Source: Cohnella nanjingensis
Lineage (GTDB): Bacteria > Bacillota > Bacilli > Paenibacillales > Paenibacillaceae
Reading direction: 5' to 3'
DNA: 64,000 bases
Assembly: GCF_014212125.1 (NCBI RefSeq)
Contig: NZ_JACJVP010000044.1
Span: 61,102 to 125,101, forward strand
In this document: positions 40,072 through 48,777 of the stretch, in pieces
Layout: each line of letters begins with the position of its first letter
How positions within the stretch are numbered: the stretch's first letter is position 1
The notes under the pieces: generated by a model
Database searches by the model: none
The model's input: the letters and a program-made list of their open reading frames with translations, nothing else
Told to the model about the DNA's origin: nothing
Translations under genes and position numbers: made by a program

Positions 40072-40242
40072 TCACCCTTGCTCTTCTTCGATCTCGAAGT
40101 CGTCCTTATTGCTGCACAGGCATTGCTTGAATCCGGTGTCGATGCGTCCGCGTTCCCTGCGGCCGCGCAGAACGAACTTCTCCCCGCACCGGTTGCACCG
40201 GATCGTAACCTTCACACGCATGATCGCCATCATCCCATCCAT
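40072..40242 (-). CDS. Small Cys-rich protein between prsW and ypeB
   Basis: A 56-codon frame that reads MDGMMAIMRVKVTIRCNRCG at its start, and 49 codons if the ATG at 40221 is used. Two CxxC/CxC pairs (RCNRCG and QCLCSN) separated by a basic stretch suggest a zinc-ribbon or rubredoxin-like knuckle; the tail is acidic (DDFEIEEEQG). The composition and clean stop argue for a real gene. I do not recognise the family; small ypeQ-type proteins occur in this region in Bacillus. Confidence 0.6.
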   Translation of the reverse strand: MDGMMAIMRVKVTIRCNRCGEKFVLRGRRERGRIDTGFKQCLCSNKDDFEIEEEQG

Positions 40243-40281
40243 TCCAAATCCGCTCGTTAGTAAGCAGTATGGACCGAAACG

Positions 40282-40977
40282 TCAGGATTTAACCTCTTCC
40301 TCCCGTTTGAGCAGCCGGAACGGGGAGACCGAGTTGGCCCGGTTCACGTACCGGATCCCGCGGTACCAGAGGAGGAACATGAACGGCACGATCAGCCAGA
40401 TCCAAGAGCGCGGAACCGACTGCATGATGAAGTCGTAGAGTCCGTGCCAGAAGAACGGGAACAGGAACGAGATCCATAGGAAGAAGCGCATCTTGCGGCC
40501 TTCCTGGAACTTGGCGCGGCCCATGAAGTAGCCCATGAAGACGCCGAACAGCGCATGGCCGGAGACGGGGAGCAGCGCCCGGACGAGCAGCGTGCCGAAG
40601 GTGGCCGGCTCGCCGAAGGCGTACATGACGTTCTCCAGCGTAGCGAAGCCTAGCGATACCGCCGTGGCGTAGACGATGCCGTCGTAGGGCTCGTCGAACT
40701 CCGTATGGTTGTATATGATGTGGTACAGCACGAACCACTTGAAGAACTCCTCGACGCCCGCGGAGACGATGAAGGAGAACGCGAACGGAGATTCGCCTAG
40801 CCAGATCATCAGGCCCCGCTGGACGATCATGATCGGAAGCACGATCAGCACGCCCGTCAAGAACATCTTGACGACCATCGACAGCGGCTCGGTATCGTAG
40901 CGGTCTTTCCAGTAGAAATAAGCGAGCAGCGCGACGCCCGGCGCGATGGCAGCCGCCAATACCGAGAATATCAGCAT
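40282..40977 (-). CDS. prsW: Intramembrane protease PrsW
   Basis: Glutamic-type membrane protease; in Bacillus subtilis PrsW makes the site-1 cut in the anti-sigma factor RsiW under envelope stress. The 231-residue product has about seven to eight transmembrane segments, the EE pair in SAGVEEFFKWF near residue 75, and conserved histidines in SGHALFG near 140 and FFWHGLYD near 176. Length is slightly above the Bacillus protein. No sigW/rsiW is in the window. Confidence 0.93.
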   Translation of the reverse strand: MLIFSVLAAAIAPGVALLAYFYWKDRYDTEPLSMVVKMFLTGVLIVLPIMIVQRGLMIWLGESPFAFSFIVSAGVEEFFKWFVLYHIIYNHTEFDEPYDGIVYATAVSLGFATLENVMYAFGEPATFGTLLVRALLPVSGHALFGVFMGYFMGRAKFQEGRKMRFFLWISFLFPFFWHGLYDFIMQSVPRSWIWLIVPFMFLLWYRGIRYVNRANSVSPFRLLKREEEVKS

Positions 40978-41074
40978 TCGCCGTCCTCCTCCTTTCTCCT
41001 CCCATTATACAACGTCGAGCGGAGTCAGGCACCCTCTAGGGAACAACTTCCTCGTCTCGCGAGCACGAGGACAC

Positions 41075-41140
41075 AAAAAAGACATTCCGCCCTCGAAAAC
41101 GGTCGAACGGTTCTTCGATCGACGTTCTCTGCGAAATGTC
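41075..41140 (-). terminator. Terminator after ypbH
   Basis: GACATT..CGC (41081-41090) and GCG.AATGTC (41131-41140) form a long imperfect stem followed by six T on the minus strand, 19 bases beyond the stop codon. Confidence 0.55.
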
Positions 41141-41158
41141 CATTTGGCAAGCGTTCGA

Positions 41159-41764
41159 TCAGGCGAAGTGGTCCGAAAGCACCTTCACGGCGTTCGCGGG
41201 AATGATAAGCTGGCCGTATTCCTCCAGCACGGCCGGCGTCACCGACGTCGCTTCGCCGTATTCGGCCAGGACGGCGATCAGCGCGTTGTCGTTCGACGTC
41301 TCCGAACCGGCCGAGGGATCGAAGCACAAAATCCAATGATTCTGGTAACGGTACATCCTGCCTTCGTCGGTCAGGCGACCGTTCAGCATCTTGGCCGCGC
41401 CGATCGCGTCCTCGATGTCCCGGAATCGATATATGATGGCCTCGCTCTGCTCAAGCGTGACTTCCATTTCGTATACGTCTTCGTCCAGTTCTTCCTCTGA
41501 CGAGGCCTCCGCGTCTCGTTCCATCTTGCCGCGCGTGACGATGACGACCATCCCCTGTGCAGGCATAGCGAATACTTCGACGGCTAGAGGACCTGAAGCA
41601 TCAAAACCAAGTTCGCTGTAAGCTTGATCCATCATCTCGCTGAACAGCTCGTGAACCTTCGGAATTTCCCGCCACATGTCTTCTTTCTGAATTCCACGTT
41701 CCGACAAATCGTCGAAGGTCAGGAAAATCCTAATCTTGTCTTGGCTAAGCCGCTCCATCCTCAT
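41159..41764 (-). CDS. ypbH: MecA-family adaptor protein (YpbH-like)
   Basis: Adaptor that delivers substrates to the ClpCP protease. The 201-residue product resembles YpbH, the MecA paralogue, more than MecA: MRMERLSQDKIRIFLTFDDL at the start, PLAVEVFAMPAQGMVVIVT near 60, then an acidic linker (EEELDEDVYEME) and a C-terminal domain from about 105. The ATG at 41764 has AGGAGG eight bases upstream; the open frame runs 31 codons further without support. Confidence 0.88.
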   Translation of the reverse strand: MRMERLSQDKIRIFLTFDDLSERGIQKEDMWREIPKVHELFSEMMDQAYSELGFDASGPLAVEVFAMPAQGMVVIVTRGKMERDAEASSEEELDEDVYEMEVTLEQSEAIIYRFRDIEDAIGAAKMLNGRLTDEGRMYRYQNHWILCFDPSAGSETSNDNALIAVLAEYGEATSVTPAVLEEYGQLIIPANAVKVLSDHFA

Positions 41765-41895
41765 GACAGGATCCTCCTTCTGCACACGATGGGTGATAAC
41801 AGCGTATGACGTGGCATATAATGTGTGATTGAATTGTGCTTTATAACATGTTATCACTTCTCCCTTTGAAATGCACTAGGGAAAAGCCACAAACC

Positions 41896-41942
41896 CAAAA
41901 AAACGGCACCGCTCCCTCCCGTCGCCGGGAGAGGGGTGCCGC
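41896..41942 (-). terminator. Terminator of the gene at 41962
   Basis: CGGCACC...CTCCC and GGGAG...GGTGCCG (41904-41942) make a long GC stem, and seven T follow on the minus strand. Confidence 0.85.
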
Positions 41943-41961
41943 TTGCTGCGCGAGCGCCAAA

Positions 41962-42312
41962 TCAGATATGGTCGTGGCCGCTTTGATTCAGAATATCGTT
42001 CACTTCGCGCTTCACCTTCGCGTCCTGGGACGCGAGATGCGCGACTTGCTCCAGCCCGCCGCTCTCCGAGGAGGAGCGGTTGGACGCATGGCGGTCGCTG
42101 CCGCGGTGGCTGTCGCTTCCGCCGTGGCGGTCGCTGCCGCTCCAGCTCATGTTCAACATCTTGCCGAACGCGTCTTCCTTCATGCCGCTCATCCGATGCT
42201 TCATACGCTGTCCGACCTGGCCGGCCATCGCCGCCATCCGGCCGTTGCGCTGCATCAGCAAGACGACTGCCGCGCCGGCGAGACCGCCCATTACGAACGT
42301 GCCGATCTTCAC
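41962..42312 (-). CDS. Small YtxH-like membrane protein with a His/Ser repeat
   Basis: A 116-residue protein starting at GTG 42312 (GGAGG eight bases upstream). An N-terminal hydrophobic segment (VMGGLAGAAVVLLM, about 7-20) is followed by a basic helical part rich in Met, then a low-complexity stretch of GSDRH-like units (about 60-85). The overall form recalls YtxH-type stress proteins, but the repeat is unusual. Function unknown. Monocistronic by its terminator. Confidence 0.65.
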   Translation of the reverse strand: MKIGTFVMGGLAGAAVVLLMQRNGRMAAMAGQVGQRMKHRMSGMKEDAFGKMLNMSWSGSDRHGGSDSHRGSDRHASNRSSSESGGLEQVAHLASQDAKVKREVNDILNQSGHDHI

Positions 42313-42479
42313 GGGAATACCTCCTCTGTCTGAATGAATGTTCTTGGGGATAACGTCTTTAGTGTGGCCGCCTCGCCCCCGGACATGCTCCATCAAAAAA
42401 AGGAAGAAGGTTTGTCCGCGCGCGCTTCGGGTATGTTACAATCGGATGGAATCTTGAAGCACCCGGAGGGGAATCTACG

Positions 42480-43334
42480 ATGAAGACACGCGCAACCATC
42501 GCCTTCGCATCGGCCGCGCTGCTCCTCGCGCTGTCGGCCTGCGGCGGCGGCGCTACCGACGCCTCGCCCGCTAACGGCGCGGCATCGGCATCCGCGACGC
42601 CCGCGGCGAGCTCCGCGGCCGAATCGCCTGCGCCGACGCCGACCGCGGAGCCGGCCCAGAGCTCTTCCCCGTCGCCGTCAACCGCGGCGGAGAAGACCTA
42701 CCGCATGACGAAGGCGTACGATATCGCGCCGATCGACAAGACCAAAACGGAGAGCAAGGTCGTCCTCCTCACCTTCGACGACGGGCCGAAGGCGGAGAAG
42801 ACGCTGAAGCCGCTGCTCGACACGTTGGACAAGCACAAAGCCAAGGCGATCTTCTTCGTCAACGGCTATCGGGTGAAGGCGCGCCCGGAGCTCCTCAAGG
42901 AGATCGACGACCGCGGCCAGATCATCGGCAATCATTCCTGGGACCACATTCAATTGGGCAAGGAAAAGGCGGACAAAATCCAAGATCAGCTCGAACGGGT
43001 GCAAGCCATCGTGAAGGAAGTAACCGGCAAGACGCCGGTATTCTTCCGTCCGCCGAACGCGTCGGGCAACGACGACGTACACGCGGCGGCGAAAAAGAAC
43101 GGTATGCTCTACATGACCTGGTCGAACGGTTCGCTCGATTGGGCGCTCGGCAGCAAGACGAAGGACAAGCCGCAAGCCGTCATCGACAACGTCCTCAAGC
43201 AGCTTCATCCGGGCAGCAATATTCTCATGCACGAGTTGCCTTGGACCGGCGAAGCGTTGGACCGTCTTCTCGACGCGCTGGAGGAGAAGGGTTACGGATT
43301 CGTCGATCCCGAGACGATTCAGATCGACGTCTAG
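42480..43334 (+). CDS. Polysaccharide deacetylase lipoprotein
   Basis: A 284-residue exported NodB-type deacetylase. The lipobox LSAC gives a lipidated Cys near residue 21, then an Ala/Ser/Pro-rich linker to about 70. The catalytic domain has LLTFDDGP near 99 (metal Asp), the zinc histidines in GNHSWDH near 150, FFRPPNASG near 190 and LMHELP near 250. The substrate is probably peptidoglycan or another N-acetylated cell-wall glycan. GGAGGGG eight bases before the ATG. Transcribed opposite to its neighbours. Confidence 0.9.
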   Translation: MKTRATIAFASAALLLALSACGGGATDASPANGAASASATPAASSAAESPAPTPTAEPAQSSSPSPSTAAEKTYRMTKAYDIAPIDKTKTESKVVLLTFDDGPKAEKTLKPLLDTLDKHKAKAIFFVNGYRVKARPELLKEIDDRGQIIGNHSWDHIQLGKEKADKIQDQLERVQAIVKEVTGKTPVFFRPPNASGNDDVHAAAKKNGMLYMTWSNGSLDWALGSKTKDKPQAVIDNVLKQLHPGSNILMHELPWTGEALDRLLDALEEKGYGFVDPETIQIDV

Positions 43335-43419
43335 CGTCGGACGAATCCGATGCCCCATGCGGCGCGAACGCCCGGACAGCCGTCGGATCATCATCCGCGC
43401 CGGTCCGGGCGTTCTATCG

Positions 43420-43722
43420 TCAATTCCCCTGGTATAGCCGCTGCCCCCACCGGAACAGCAGCACGATCAACGCGATGAACAGCACGACGAGCAGCCGGTA
43501 GAACCATCTGCTCCACGTATTCCTGCTTGTCGGATGCACGCTTGCGCGAGGCGGCATGCCCGTCTCCGGCACCCCGGACGCGGCGGCCGCTTCGGCGATC
43601 GCCCGCTCCAGCTCCTCGATCGTCATCGGCTCCGCCTTCCCGTCCGGCGGCTCCTCTTCGAACGCGTGCTTCTTCGCTTCGACGTATCGCTCCCATACCG
43701 AAGAATGGTCGCTTTCTTTCAT
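43420..43722 (-). CDS. Small tail-anchored protein of unknown function
   Basis: A 100-residue protein with an acidic, helical N-terminal part (SSVWERYVEAKKHAFEEEPP) and a C-terminal membrane segment (WFYRLLVVLFIALIVLLFRWG, about 74-94). Its ATG overlaps the CPBP protease stop by 4 bases (ATGA), so the two are made together; a partner or substrate of the protease is a reasonable guess. The longer frame upstream is a shadow. Confidence 0.7.
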   Translation of the reverse strand: MKESDHSSVWERYVEAKKHAFEEEPPDGKAEPMTIEELERAIAEAAAASGVPETGMPPRASVHPTSRNTWSRWFYRLLVVLFIALIVLLFRWGQRLYQGN

Positions 43723-44318
43723 GACTGCTCTTCCCTTCGAAACCTGATAATGAGACCCATAATGAGATCGACCAAGAAATGCGTCAGAATCGGAGCCCAG
43801 ATCGTCCCCGACCAATCCATCAGCCAGCCCAAGCCGTAGCTGATCCCGAAGACCATGCCGGTCGGAACCCAATGCCGCAGATAGCGGACGTGTATCGCCG
43901 CGAACAGGATGCTCGTCCAGTAAGGGCCGAACGCATGCTGCACCGCGCCCCGGAAGAGCAATTCCTCGCAGATGCTGACGACCGCCGCGATCACGGCGAT
44001 GTGCCAGACCGGCCGCGCCCGGAAGAGGCGGTCGTTCACCCCGCCGTCCTCCATCGCATCCTCGGGCACCCAGCGGGAGACGGACACGTCGATCAGGACG
44101 ACGGCGGCCGCCAACCCCAACCCTCCGTACAGGAATTCGAGCCCGTGCGGGATCGCGAACAAATTTATCGCGTTGCGCCCCTGTAAAATCACCCATAACA
44201 AACCGATAATGAATGTAATGGCCTGAGTAGCATACAAATTGACAAGCAGCATCTTATCGTTCAATTGATCGACCGAGACTTGGCGGACCTTTAGCTTGCG
44301 AATGTCGAATTTTCTCAT
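43719..44318 (-). CDS. CPBP family intramembrane metalloprotease
   Basis: A 199-residue membrane protein with about five to six segments and the Abi/CPBP (CaaX protease-like) motifs: CEELLFRGAVQHAF near residue 117, FAAIHVRYLRHW near 139 and LTHFLVDLIMGL near 178. These Glu and His residues form the active site in relatives such as Rce1. Similar to YpbD of Bacillus in place and size. Divergent from the gene at 44426. Confidence 0.88.
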   Translation of the reverse strand: MRKFDIRKLKVRQVSVDQLNDKMLLVNLYATQAITFIIGLLWVILQGRNAINLFAIPHGLEFLYGGLGLAAAVVLIDVSVSRWVPEDAMEDGGVNDRLFRARPVWHIAVIAAVVSICEELLFRGAVQHAFGPYWTSILFAAIHVRYLRHWVPTGMVFGISYGLGWLMDWSGTIWAPILTHFLVDLIMGLIIRFRREEQS

Positions 44319-44425
44319 GTTCCCTCGGTTATTGTATAATTTTGTATGTACGTTTGGTCATTATTTTTCTATACTAGGACTACCTAATCGACAACCCAAA
44401 ATCGCCCAGTAAAGAGGAGTAACCG

Positions 44426-45346
44426 ATGGAAAAGCGTCTGTCTCGAACGGATCTCATGTTTGCGCTAGGTTTTTTATTCCTGCTAGTCGTAGCGGTAGGA
44501 GCGTTTTTTTACGGCGTGAAAGTAGGTTCGGATCAGGCCAACGCCCGGCACGAGGCGTCGATCAAACCCGCGGGCGCCTCGAACGTCAAGCAGAGCGCGT
44601 ATTCGCAGCAGGACCTCGTGTCCTTCTATCATACCGTATTTTTGCCGTATCGTGAATTTATGTCCGAATGGTCCGCGGCCCGGCAGCAATGGCTCTCCGA
44701 CAGCACCGTGGACCGCTCCGCCGCGCTGACTTCGCTGTCCAAGCGGGCCGCGGCCAAGTACGAGTCCGCCAAGGTCGCCTACGTGTCCGACGCCTCGCCG
44801 CTGCTCGCCAGCGCGCAGGACAACTATCTCAAGAGCCTGAAGCTGTTCTCGAGCAGCTTCTCGAAGCTGGCCGGCGCGGCCAACGACGGCACCGCCGCCA
44901 CCATGTTCGACAAGCTGAACGCGGATGCCTTCTACAAAGAAGGCGTAAGCCAGCAGCTCGCCGCCCAGAAGCAATATTACGCGGCTATGCTCAAGTGGGG
45001 ATCGTCGGTCGACGCGGACGTCCCGGATACCTATGCGATCCCGACCGTGATCGCCAATTCGACATGGAAGAGCCTGCCCCTCCTCGTCAAGAATATCGTC
45101 TCGGCGGAATATATGGAAGCCGGCCGCCAGAGCTACGACTTCCTGCCGCAGGATCTGACGGCGCGCATCGACCAATTCATCCAGTCCGGCCAAGCCGAGA
45201 AGATGAAGCAGCGCTCCATGGGCTCCATCGCGGACATGCTGACGGGCACCGATGCGGTGCGCGGCGGCGATTTCCTGTCGTTGAAGACCCGCCTGTACAA
45301 CAACCAGACGCTTCCGCAGCTTCCCTTTTTCTCGCCGGATAACTGA
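44426..45346 (+). CDS. Membrane-anchored helical protein of unknown function
   Basis: A 306-residue protein with one N-terminal membrane segment (LMFALGFLFLLVVAVGAFFYG, about 10-30) and an external, mostly helical domain rich in Ala, Ser, Lys and Gln. No cysteine or catalytic motif stands out. AGAGGAG lies eight bases before the ATG. It lies between the divergent CPBP gene and serA. I do not recognise the family. Confidence 0.75.
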   Translation: MEKRLSRTDLMFALGFLFLLVVAVGAFFYGVKVGSDQANARHEASIKPAGASNVKQSAYSQQDLVSFYHTVFLPYREFMSEWSAARQQWLSDSTVDRSAALTSLSKRAAAKYESAKVAYVSDASPLLASAQDNYLKSLKLFSSSFSKLAGAANDGTAATMFDKLNADAFYKEGVSQQLAAQKQYYAAMLKWGSSVDADVPDTYAIPTVIANSTWKSLPLLVKNIVSAEYMEAGRQSYDFLPQDLTARIDQFIQSGQAEKMKQRSMGSIADMLTGTDAVRGGDFLSLKTRLYNNQTLPQLPFFSPDN

Positions 45347-45384
45347 TTTTACGCCAAAGGCCGCCAAATGTCTCACTTTCACCA

Positions 45385-45412
45385 TTGCAATTGCCCGTCC
45401 GGGTGCTATAAA
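45385..45412 (+). promoter_or_regulatory. Promoter of serA
   Basis: TTGCAA (45385-45390) and TATAAA (45407-45412) with a 16-base spacer. The start near 45419 gives a leader of about 100 bases before serA. Confidence 0.6.
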
Positions 45413-45437
45413 ATAGGAAAAGTTAGTTTTGCGAAGT

Positions 45438-45492
45438 CACCCTCAATGCACTGTTGGTCCGCTCCGGACCGCGGGGGATGAGGGTGTTTTCT
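45438..45492 (+). terminator. Terminator inside the serA leader (possible attenuator)
   Basis: CACCCTCA (45438-45445) pairs with TGAGGGTG (45479-45486), with an inner GGTCC/GGACC stem, then TTTTCT. It lies between the serA promoter and start codon. A short frame MHCWSAPDRGG (45446-45481) runs through the hairpin but has no ribosome-binding site. Confidence 0.65.
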
Positions 45493-45520
45493 ATATTCCG
45501 GTTCAAGTAGGGGGATAACC

Positions 45521-47113
45521 ATGTTTAAAGTATTGGTATCGGATCCGATCAGCGATTTGGGCATTTCGCTGCTGGTCGAAGCTTCGGACATCGCCATCGA
45601 CAAGAAGACCGGCCTCTCCGAGGACGAGCTCGTCGCGATCATCGGCGAATACGACGCCCTTCTCGTCCGCAGCCAGACCCGCGTCACCGAGCGGATCATG
45701 AACGCGGGCAAGCAGCTGAAGGTCATCGGCCGCGCCGGCGTCGGCGTGGACAACATCGATCTCGATGCGGCGACCAAACGCGGGATCATCGTCATCAACG
45801 CGCCGGACGGCAACACCATCACCACCTGCGAGCATACGTTCGCCATGATGATGGCGCTCGCCCGTCATATCCCCCAAGCTTACGCCAAGACGGTCGGCGG
45901 CGTCTGGGACCGCAAGTCGTTCGTCGGCGTCGAACTGCGCAACAAAGTGCTGGGCGTGCTCGGCATGGGCCGGATCGGGAGCGAAGTCGCGGCCCGCGCC
46001 AAGGCGTTCGGCATGACCGTTCTCGGCTATGATCCGTTCCTGACGGAAGAGCGCGCAGAGAAGCTCGGCGTGAAGCTGGCGACCGTGGAAGACGTCGTTC
46101 GCGAAGCCGACTTCATCACCGTGCATACGCCGCTGACGCCGGAGACCCGCCACATGATCGGCAAGGACCAGTTCTCGCGCATCAAGCCGGGCGTCCGCAT
46201 CGTGAACTGCGCGCGCGGCGGCATCATCGACGAGCTGGCGCTCGTCGAAGCGATCGACGCCGGCGTCGTGGCCGGCGCCGCATTCGACGTCTTCGAGGAG
46301 GAGCCGCCGGCGCCGGATCATCCGTTCCTGAAGCACCCGAAGATCATCGTGACGCCACACTTGGGCGCCTCCACCATCGAAGCGCAGGAGAACGTCGCGA
46401 TCGACGTGTCCGAGCAGCTGCTTCATATTTTGCGCAACGAACCCTACAAAAATGCCGTCAACATGCCGCCCGTTCCGGCTGACGTGCTGTCCAAGCTGGA
46501 GCCGTACTTCGCCCTCGGCCGCAAGCTCGGAAGCTTCGCAGCGCAGATCACCGAAGGACCGGTCAAGGAGATCGTCGTCAGCTACGCCGGCGAATTAGCC
46601 GACGTCGACACGAACCCGCTTACCCGCTATGTCGTTCAAGGCGTGCTCGCCCATCATCTCGGCTCCGATCAAGTCAACGCGGTGAACGCGATGCATCTGG
46701 CCAAGACGCGCGAAGTGAACATCGTGGTCAACAAATCGCAAGCCTCCAAGGGCTTCACCAACCTGGTCTCCGTGACGCTCCGCACGGGCCGCGAGGAGCG
46801 CATGGTCGCAGGCGCCCTGCTGAACGGCTTCGGTCCGCGCGTAACGCAAATCGACAAGTTCCCGGTGGACGTCGAGCCGCAAGGCCATGTCCTGCTCATC
46901 TCCCATCATGACAAACCGGGGATCATCGGACGCGTCGGCACGCTGCTCGGCGGCAACGACGTGAACATCGCCACGATGCAGGTCGGGCGGAAGATCGTCG
47001 GCGGCGCCGCGATCATGGTGCTTGGCGTCGACAAGGCCGTTCCGAAGGAAGTGCTCCAGAAGGTCGCCGATCTGCCGGATCTGACGACCGCCAAAGAGAT
47101 TCAGCTGCTGTAA
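45521..47113 (+). CDS. serA: D-3-phosphoglycerate dehydrogenase
   Basis: First step of serine synthesis from 3-phosphoglycerate, using NAD+. The 530-residue long form has the substrate domain, the NAD loop VLGMGRIGSEVA near residue 147, IVNCARGGIIDE near 227 and the catalytic HLGAS near 281, then an intervening domain and a C-terminal ACT domain (HDKPGIIGRVGTLLG near 463). A transcription terminator lies in its leader. In Bacillus subtilis serA likewise lies near the res genes. Confidence 0.97.
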   Translation: MFKVLVSDPISDLGISLLVEASDIAIDKKTGLSEDELVAIIGEYDALLVRSQTRVTERIMNAGKQLKVIGRAGVGVDNIDLDAATKRGIIVINAPDGNTITTCEHTFAMMMALARHIPQAYAKTVGGVWDRKSFVGVELRNKVLGVLGMGRIGSEVAARAKAFGMTVLGYDPFLTEERAEKLGVKLATVEDVVREADFITVHTPLTPETRHMIGKDQFSRIKPGVRIVNCARGGIIDELALVEAIDAGVVAGAAFDVFEEEPPAPDHPFLKHPKIIVTPHLGASTIEAQENVAIDVSEQLLHILRNEPYKNAVNMPPVPADVLSKLEPYFALGRKLGSFAAQITEGPVKEIVVSYAGELADVDTNPLTRYVVQGVLAHHLGSDQVNAVNAMHLAKTREVNIVVNKSQASKGFTNLVSVTLRTGREERMVAGALLNGFGPRVTQIDKFPVDVEPQGHVLLISHHDKPGIIGRVGTLLGGNDVNIATMQVGRKIVGGAAIMVLGVDKAVPKEVLQKVADLPDLTTAKEIQLL

Positions 47114-47156
47114 GGCAAAGCCGTACTGCTATTAACTTAACGATACCGTTCAACCA

Positions 47157-47200
47157 AGAACCTCCGGTCGCGCGCCGCGCGATGCCGGAGGTTCTTTTCG
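47157..47200. terminator. Terminator of serA, usable in both directions
   Basis: AAGAACCTCCGG (47157-47168) pairs perfectly with CCGGAGGTTCTT (47185-47196), followed by TTCG. It can serve serA and, on the other strand, the SDR gene. Confidence 0.8.
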
Positions 47201-47236
47201 TTTCCTTCATGGGGGGAGCGCGCTCTGCGCTTCGCT

Positions 47237-48082
47237 CTATTGCTTGACCGATGTCGTCTGAGGCGCGTCCAGACTCGCTTGGCGGGCTACCCTGCACACG
47301 AGCCGCATCAGCTTCCGGTGGACCGACGGGAACAAGGCGAAGAACACGTCCATCGTGCGGCGGAGCGGCATCGGACAGATAATCGGCTCGTTGCGCTCCA
47401 ACCCGGCGATGGCGATGCGCGCGAACCGGGCCGGGCTCATCGGCTTCTGCTTGCGTATCTGCTCCATGACCTTCGCCCGGTCCACGCCGATCGCCTCTCC
47501 GGTGGCATGAATCGGCGTATCGACGAACGCCGGGCAGAAGGCGCTTACCTTGATCCCGTACGCCTCCGCCTCGTAATGCAGCGAAGTCGTGAGACCGACG
47601 ATCGCATGCTTGGTCGTGGCGTAAGCGGCGGCCGTCGGCGAGGGACCGAGTCCCGTTGCCGAAGCCGTATTCGCGATATGGCCGAAGCCCTGCGCCTTCA
47701 TGAGGCGGTAAGCCGCCTGCGTACCGTGGATGACGCCCCATAGATTCACGTTCACGATCCGCTCCCAATGCGCGTTCGACATCGCGTAGAGTTCGCCGTA
47801 CATGCCGATGCCCGCGTTGTTGAACATATAGTCCAATCGGCCGAATTCCTTGAAGGTTTCGGCGATCAGCCCCTCGACTTGCGCCCGGTCCGTCACGTCC
47901 AGCCGGGCGAAGCGCGCCAAACCTCCGTCCGCGACGATATCCGAGGCCGCCCGCTCCCCTGCTTCCGCATCTAAGTCGGCGATGACGACGAAGACGCGTT
48001 TCTGCGCCAGTTCCTGTCCCAGCGCCTTGCCGATCCCCGAAGCGCCCCCGGTTACGATCGCGACGGTCTGTGAAAATGTCAT
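47237..48082 (-). CDS. Short-chain dehydrogenase/reductase
   Basis: A 281-residue NAD(P)-dependent oxidoreductase of the classical SDR family: VTGGASGIGKALG near residue 10, NNAGIG near 88, the catalytic Ser in NTASATGLG near 136 and YATTKHA near 153. The C-terminal extension after about 240 is basic. An acidic residue at the end of the second strand (IADLDAEAG) favours NAD over NADP. The substrate is not evident. Controlled with the tetR gene upstream through a shared palindrome. Confidence 0.9.
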   Translation of the reverse strand: MTFSQTVAIVTGGASGIGKALGQELAQKRVFVVIADLDAEAGERAASDIVADGGLARFARLDVTDRAQVEGLIAETFKEFGRLDYMFNNAGIGMYGELYAMSNAHWERIVNVNLWGVIHGTQAAYRLMKAQGFGHIANTASATGLGPSPTAAAYATTKHAIVGLTTSLHYEAEAYGIKVSAFCPAFVDTPIHATGEAIGVDRAKVMEQIRKQKPMSPARFARIAIAGLERNEPIICPMPLRRTMDVFFALFPSVHRKLMRLVCRVARQASLDAPQTTSVKQ

Positions 48083-48127
48083 ATTCGAATCCCCTCCTGA
48101 AACATCACGTCATCAACATTCGAATAA

Positions 48128-48145
48128 TTAGTACGATCGTTCTAA
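48128..48145. promoter_or_regulatory. TetR-type operator upstream of the SDR gene
   Basis: TTAGTACGATCGTTCTAA is an 18-base near-perfect palindrome (one mismatched pair). It shares ACGATCGTTCTAA with the site at 48778-48796. It lies in the 85-base gap between tetR and the SDR gene, where an SDR promoter should be. Confidence 0.75.
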
Positions 48146-48167
48146 TTAGAGCGGCGAAATCCCCGTC

Positions 48168-48767
48168 TTACTTGGAGATTCCGCGTAGGAAAATCGCCAC
48201 GCTCTGTCTGAACAGGTGCGCCAGCGCCTCCTCCTCCATCGTGAACACGTGCTGGCATAACGCGCCGAGCAGCGTGCCGAACAGATAGGTCGCGGCCTGC
48301 AAGTCTTCGATCTCGAACTCGCCGCTGTCGATCCCCTGCCGGAAAAGATCCCCGTACGCCTGCATGGGCGTCGCTGCGAGGCCGTAAAGCGCCTGGAGCG
48401 TCCCGGGATCCGTCGACGGATTCGCGGCCAGTTCCTGACCGGCCTTAAGCAGCGGCGTCTTGTAGTTGTGCTGAACGAAGCGGGCGATCGCATAGAGCTT
48501 GTCTGCGGCCGACGCGTCGTATGCGGCCGATACGGAAGCCCACTTCTCGCCCCATGCCCGCATCCCTTCCTCGGCCAGGTGGACGAACAGCTTTTCCTTG
48601 TTCTCGAAGTGATAATAGACATGTCCCTTGCTGAACCCCGATGCCCGCGAGATGTCGGAGATCGACGTCCCCGCGAACCCTTGCTGCGAAAAAAGTTGCG
48701 CCGCTTTTTCCGCGATGGTCTTGCGCGTCGCATCGCTATCGTAATGACGTTTCAATCGGCTAGCCAC
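48168..48767 (-). CDS. TetR/AcrR family regulator
   Basis: A 199-residue repressor. N-terminal helix-turn-helix: RKTIAEKAAQLFSQQGFAGTSISDISRASG near 15-45, then FSKGHVYYHFENKEKLF, the usual recognition helix. The C-terminal ligand domain is unspecific. Palindromes in front of this gene and of the SDR gene suggest it represses both. The inducer is unknown. This pair replaces sigX-rsiX, which precede resE in Bacillus subtilis. Confidence 0.92.
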   Translation of the reverse strand: MASRLKRHYDSDATRKTIAEKAAQLFSQQGFAGTSISDISRASGFSKGHVYYHFENKEKLFVHLAEEGMRAWGEKWASVSAAYDASAADKLYAIARFVQHNYKTPLLKAGQELAANPSTDPGTLQALYGLAATPMQAYGDLFRQGIDSGEFEIEDLQAATYLFGTLLGALCQHVFTMEEEALAHLFRQSVAIFLRGISK

Positions 48768-48777
48768 CTTCGGATCA

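Noticed and set aside
43719..44318. Bacteriocin immunity role for the CPBP protein
   Set aside because: No bacteriocin or peptide-maturation genes are near, and the place matches the housekeeping ypbD type.
45438..45490. T-box riboswitch before serA, suggested by GGACCGCGG
   Set aside because: The leader is only about 100 bases, lacks a specifier hairpin and the UGG of the T-box sequence; only a simple terminator is supported.
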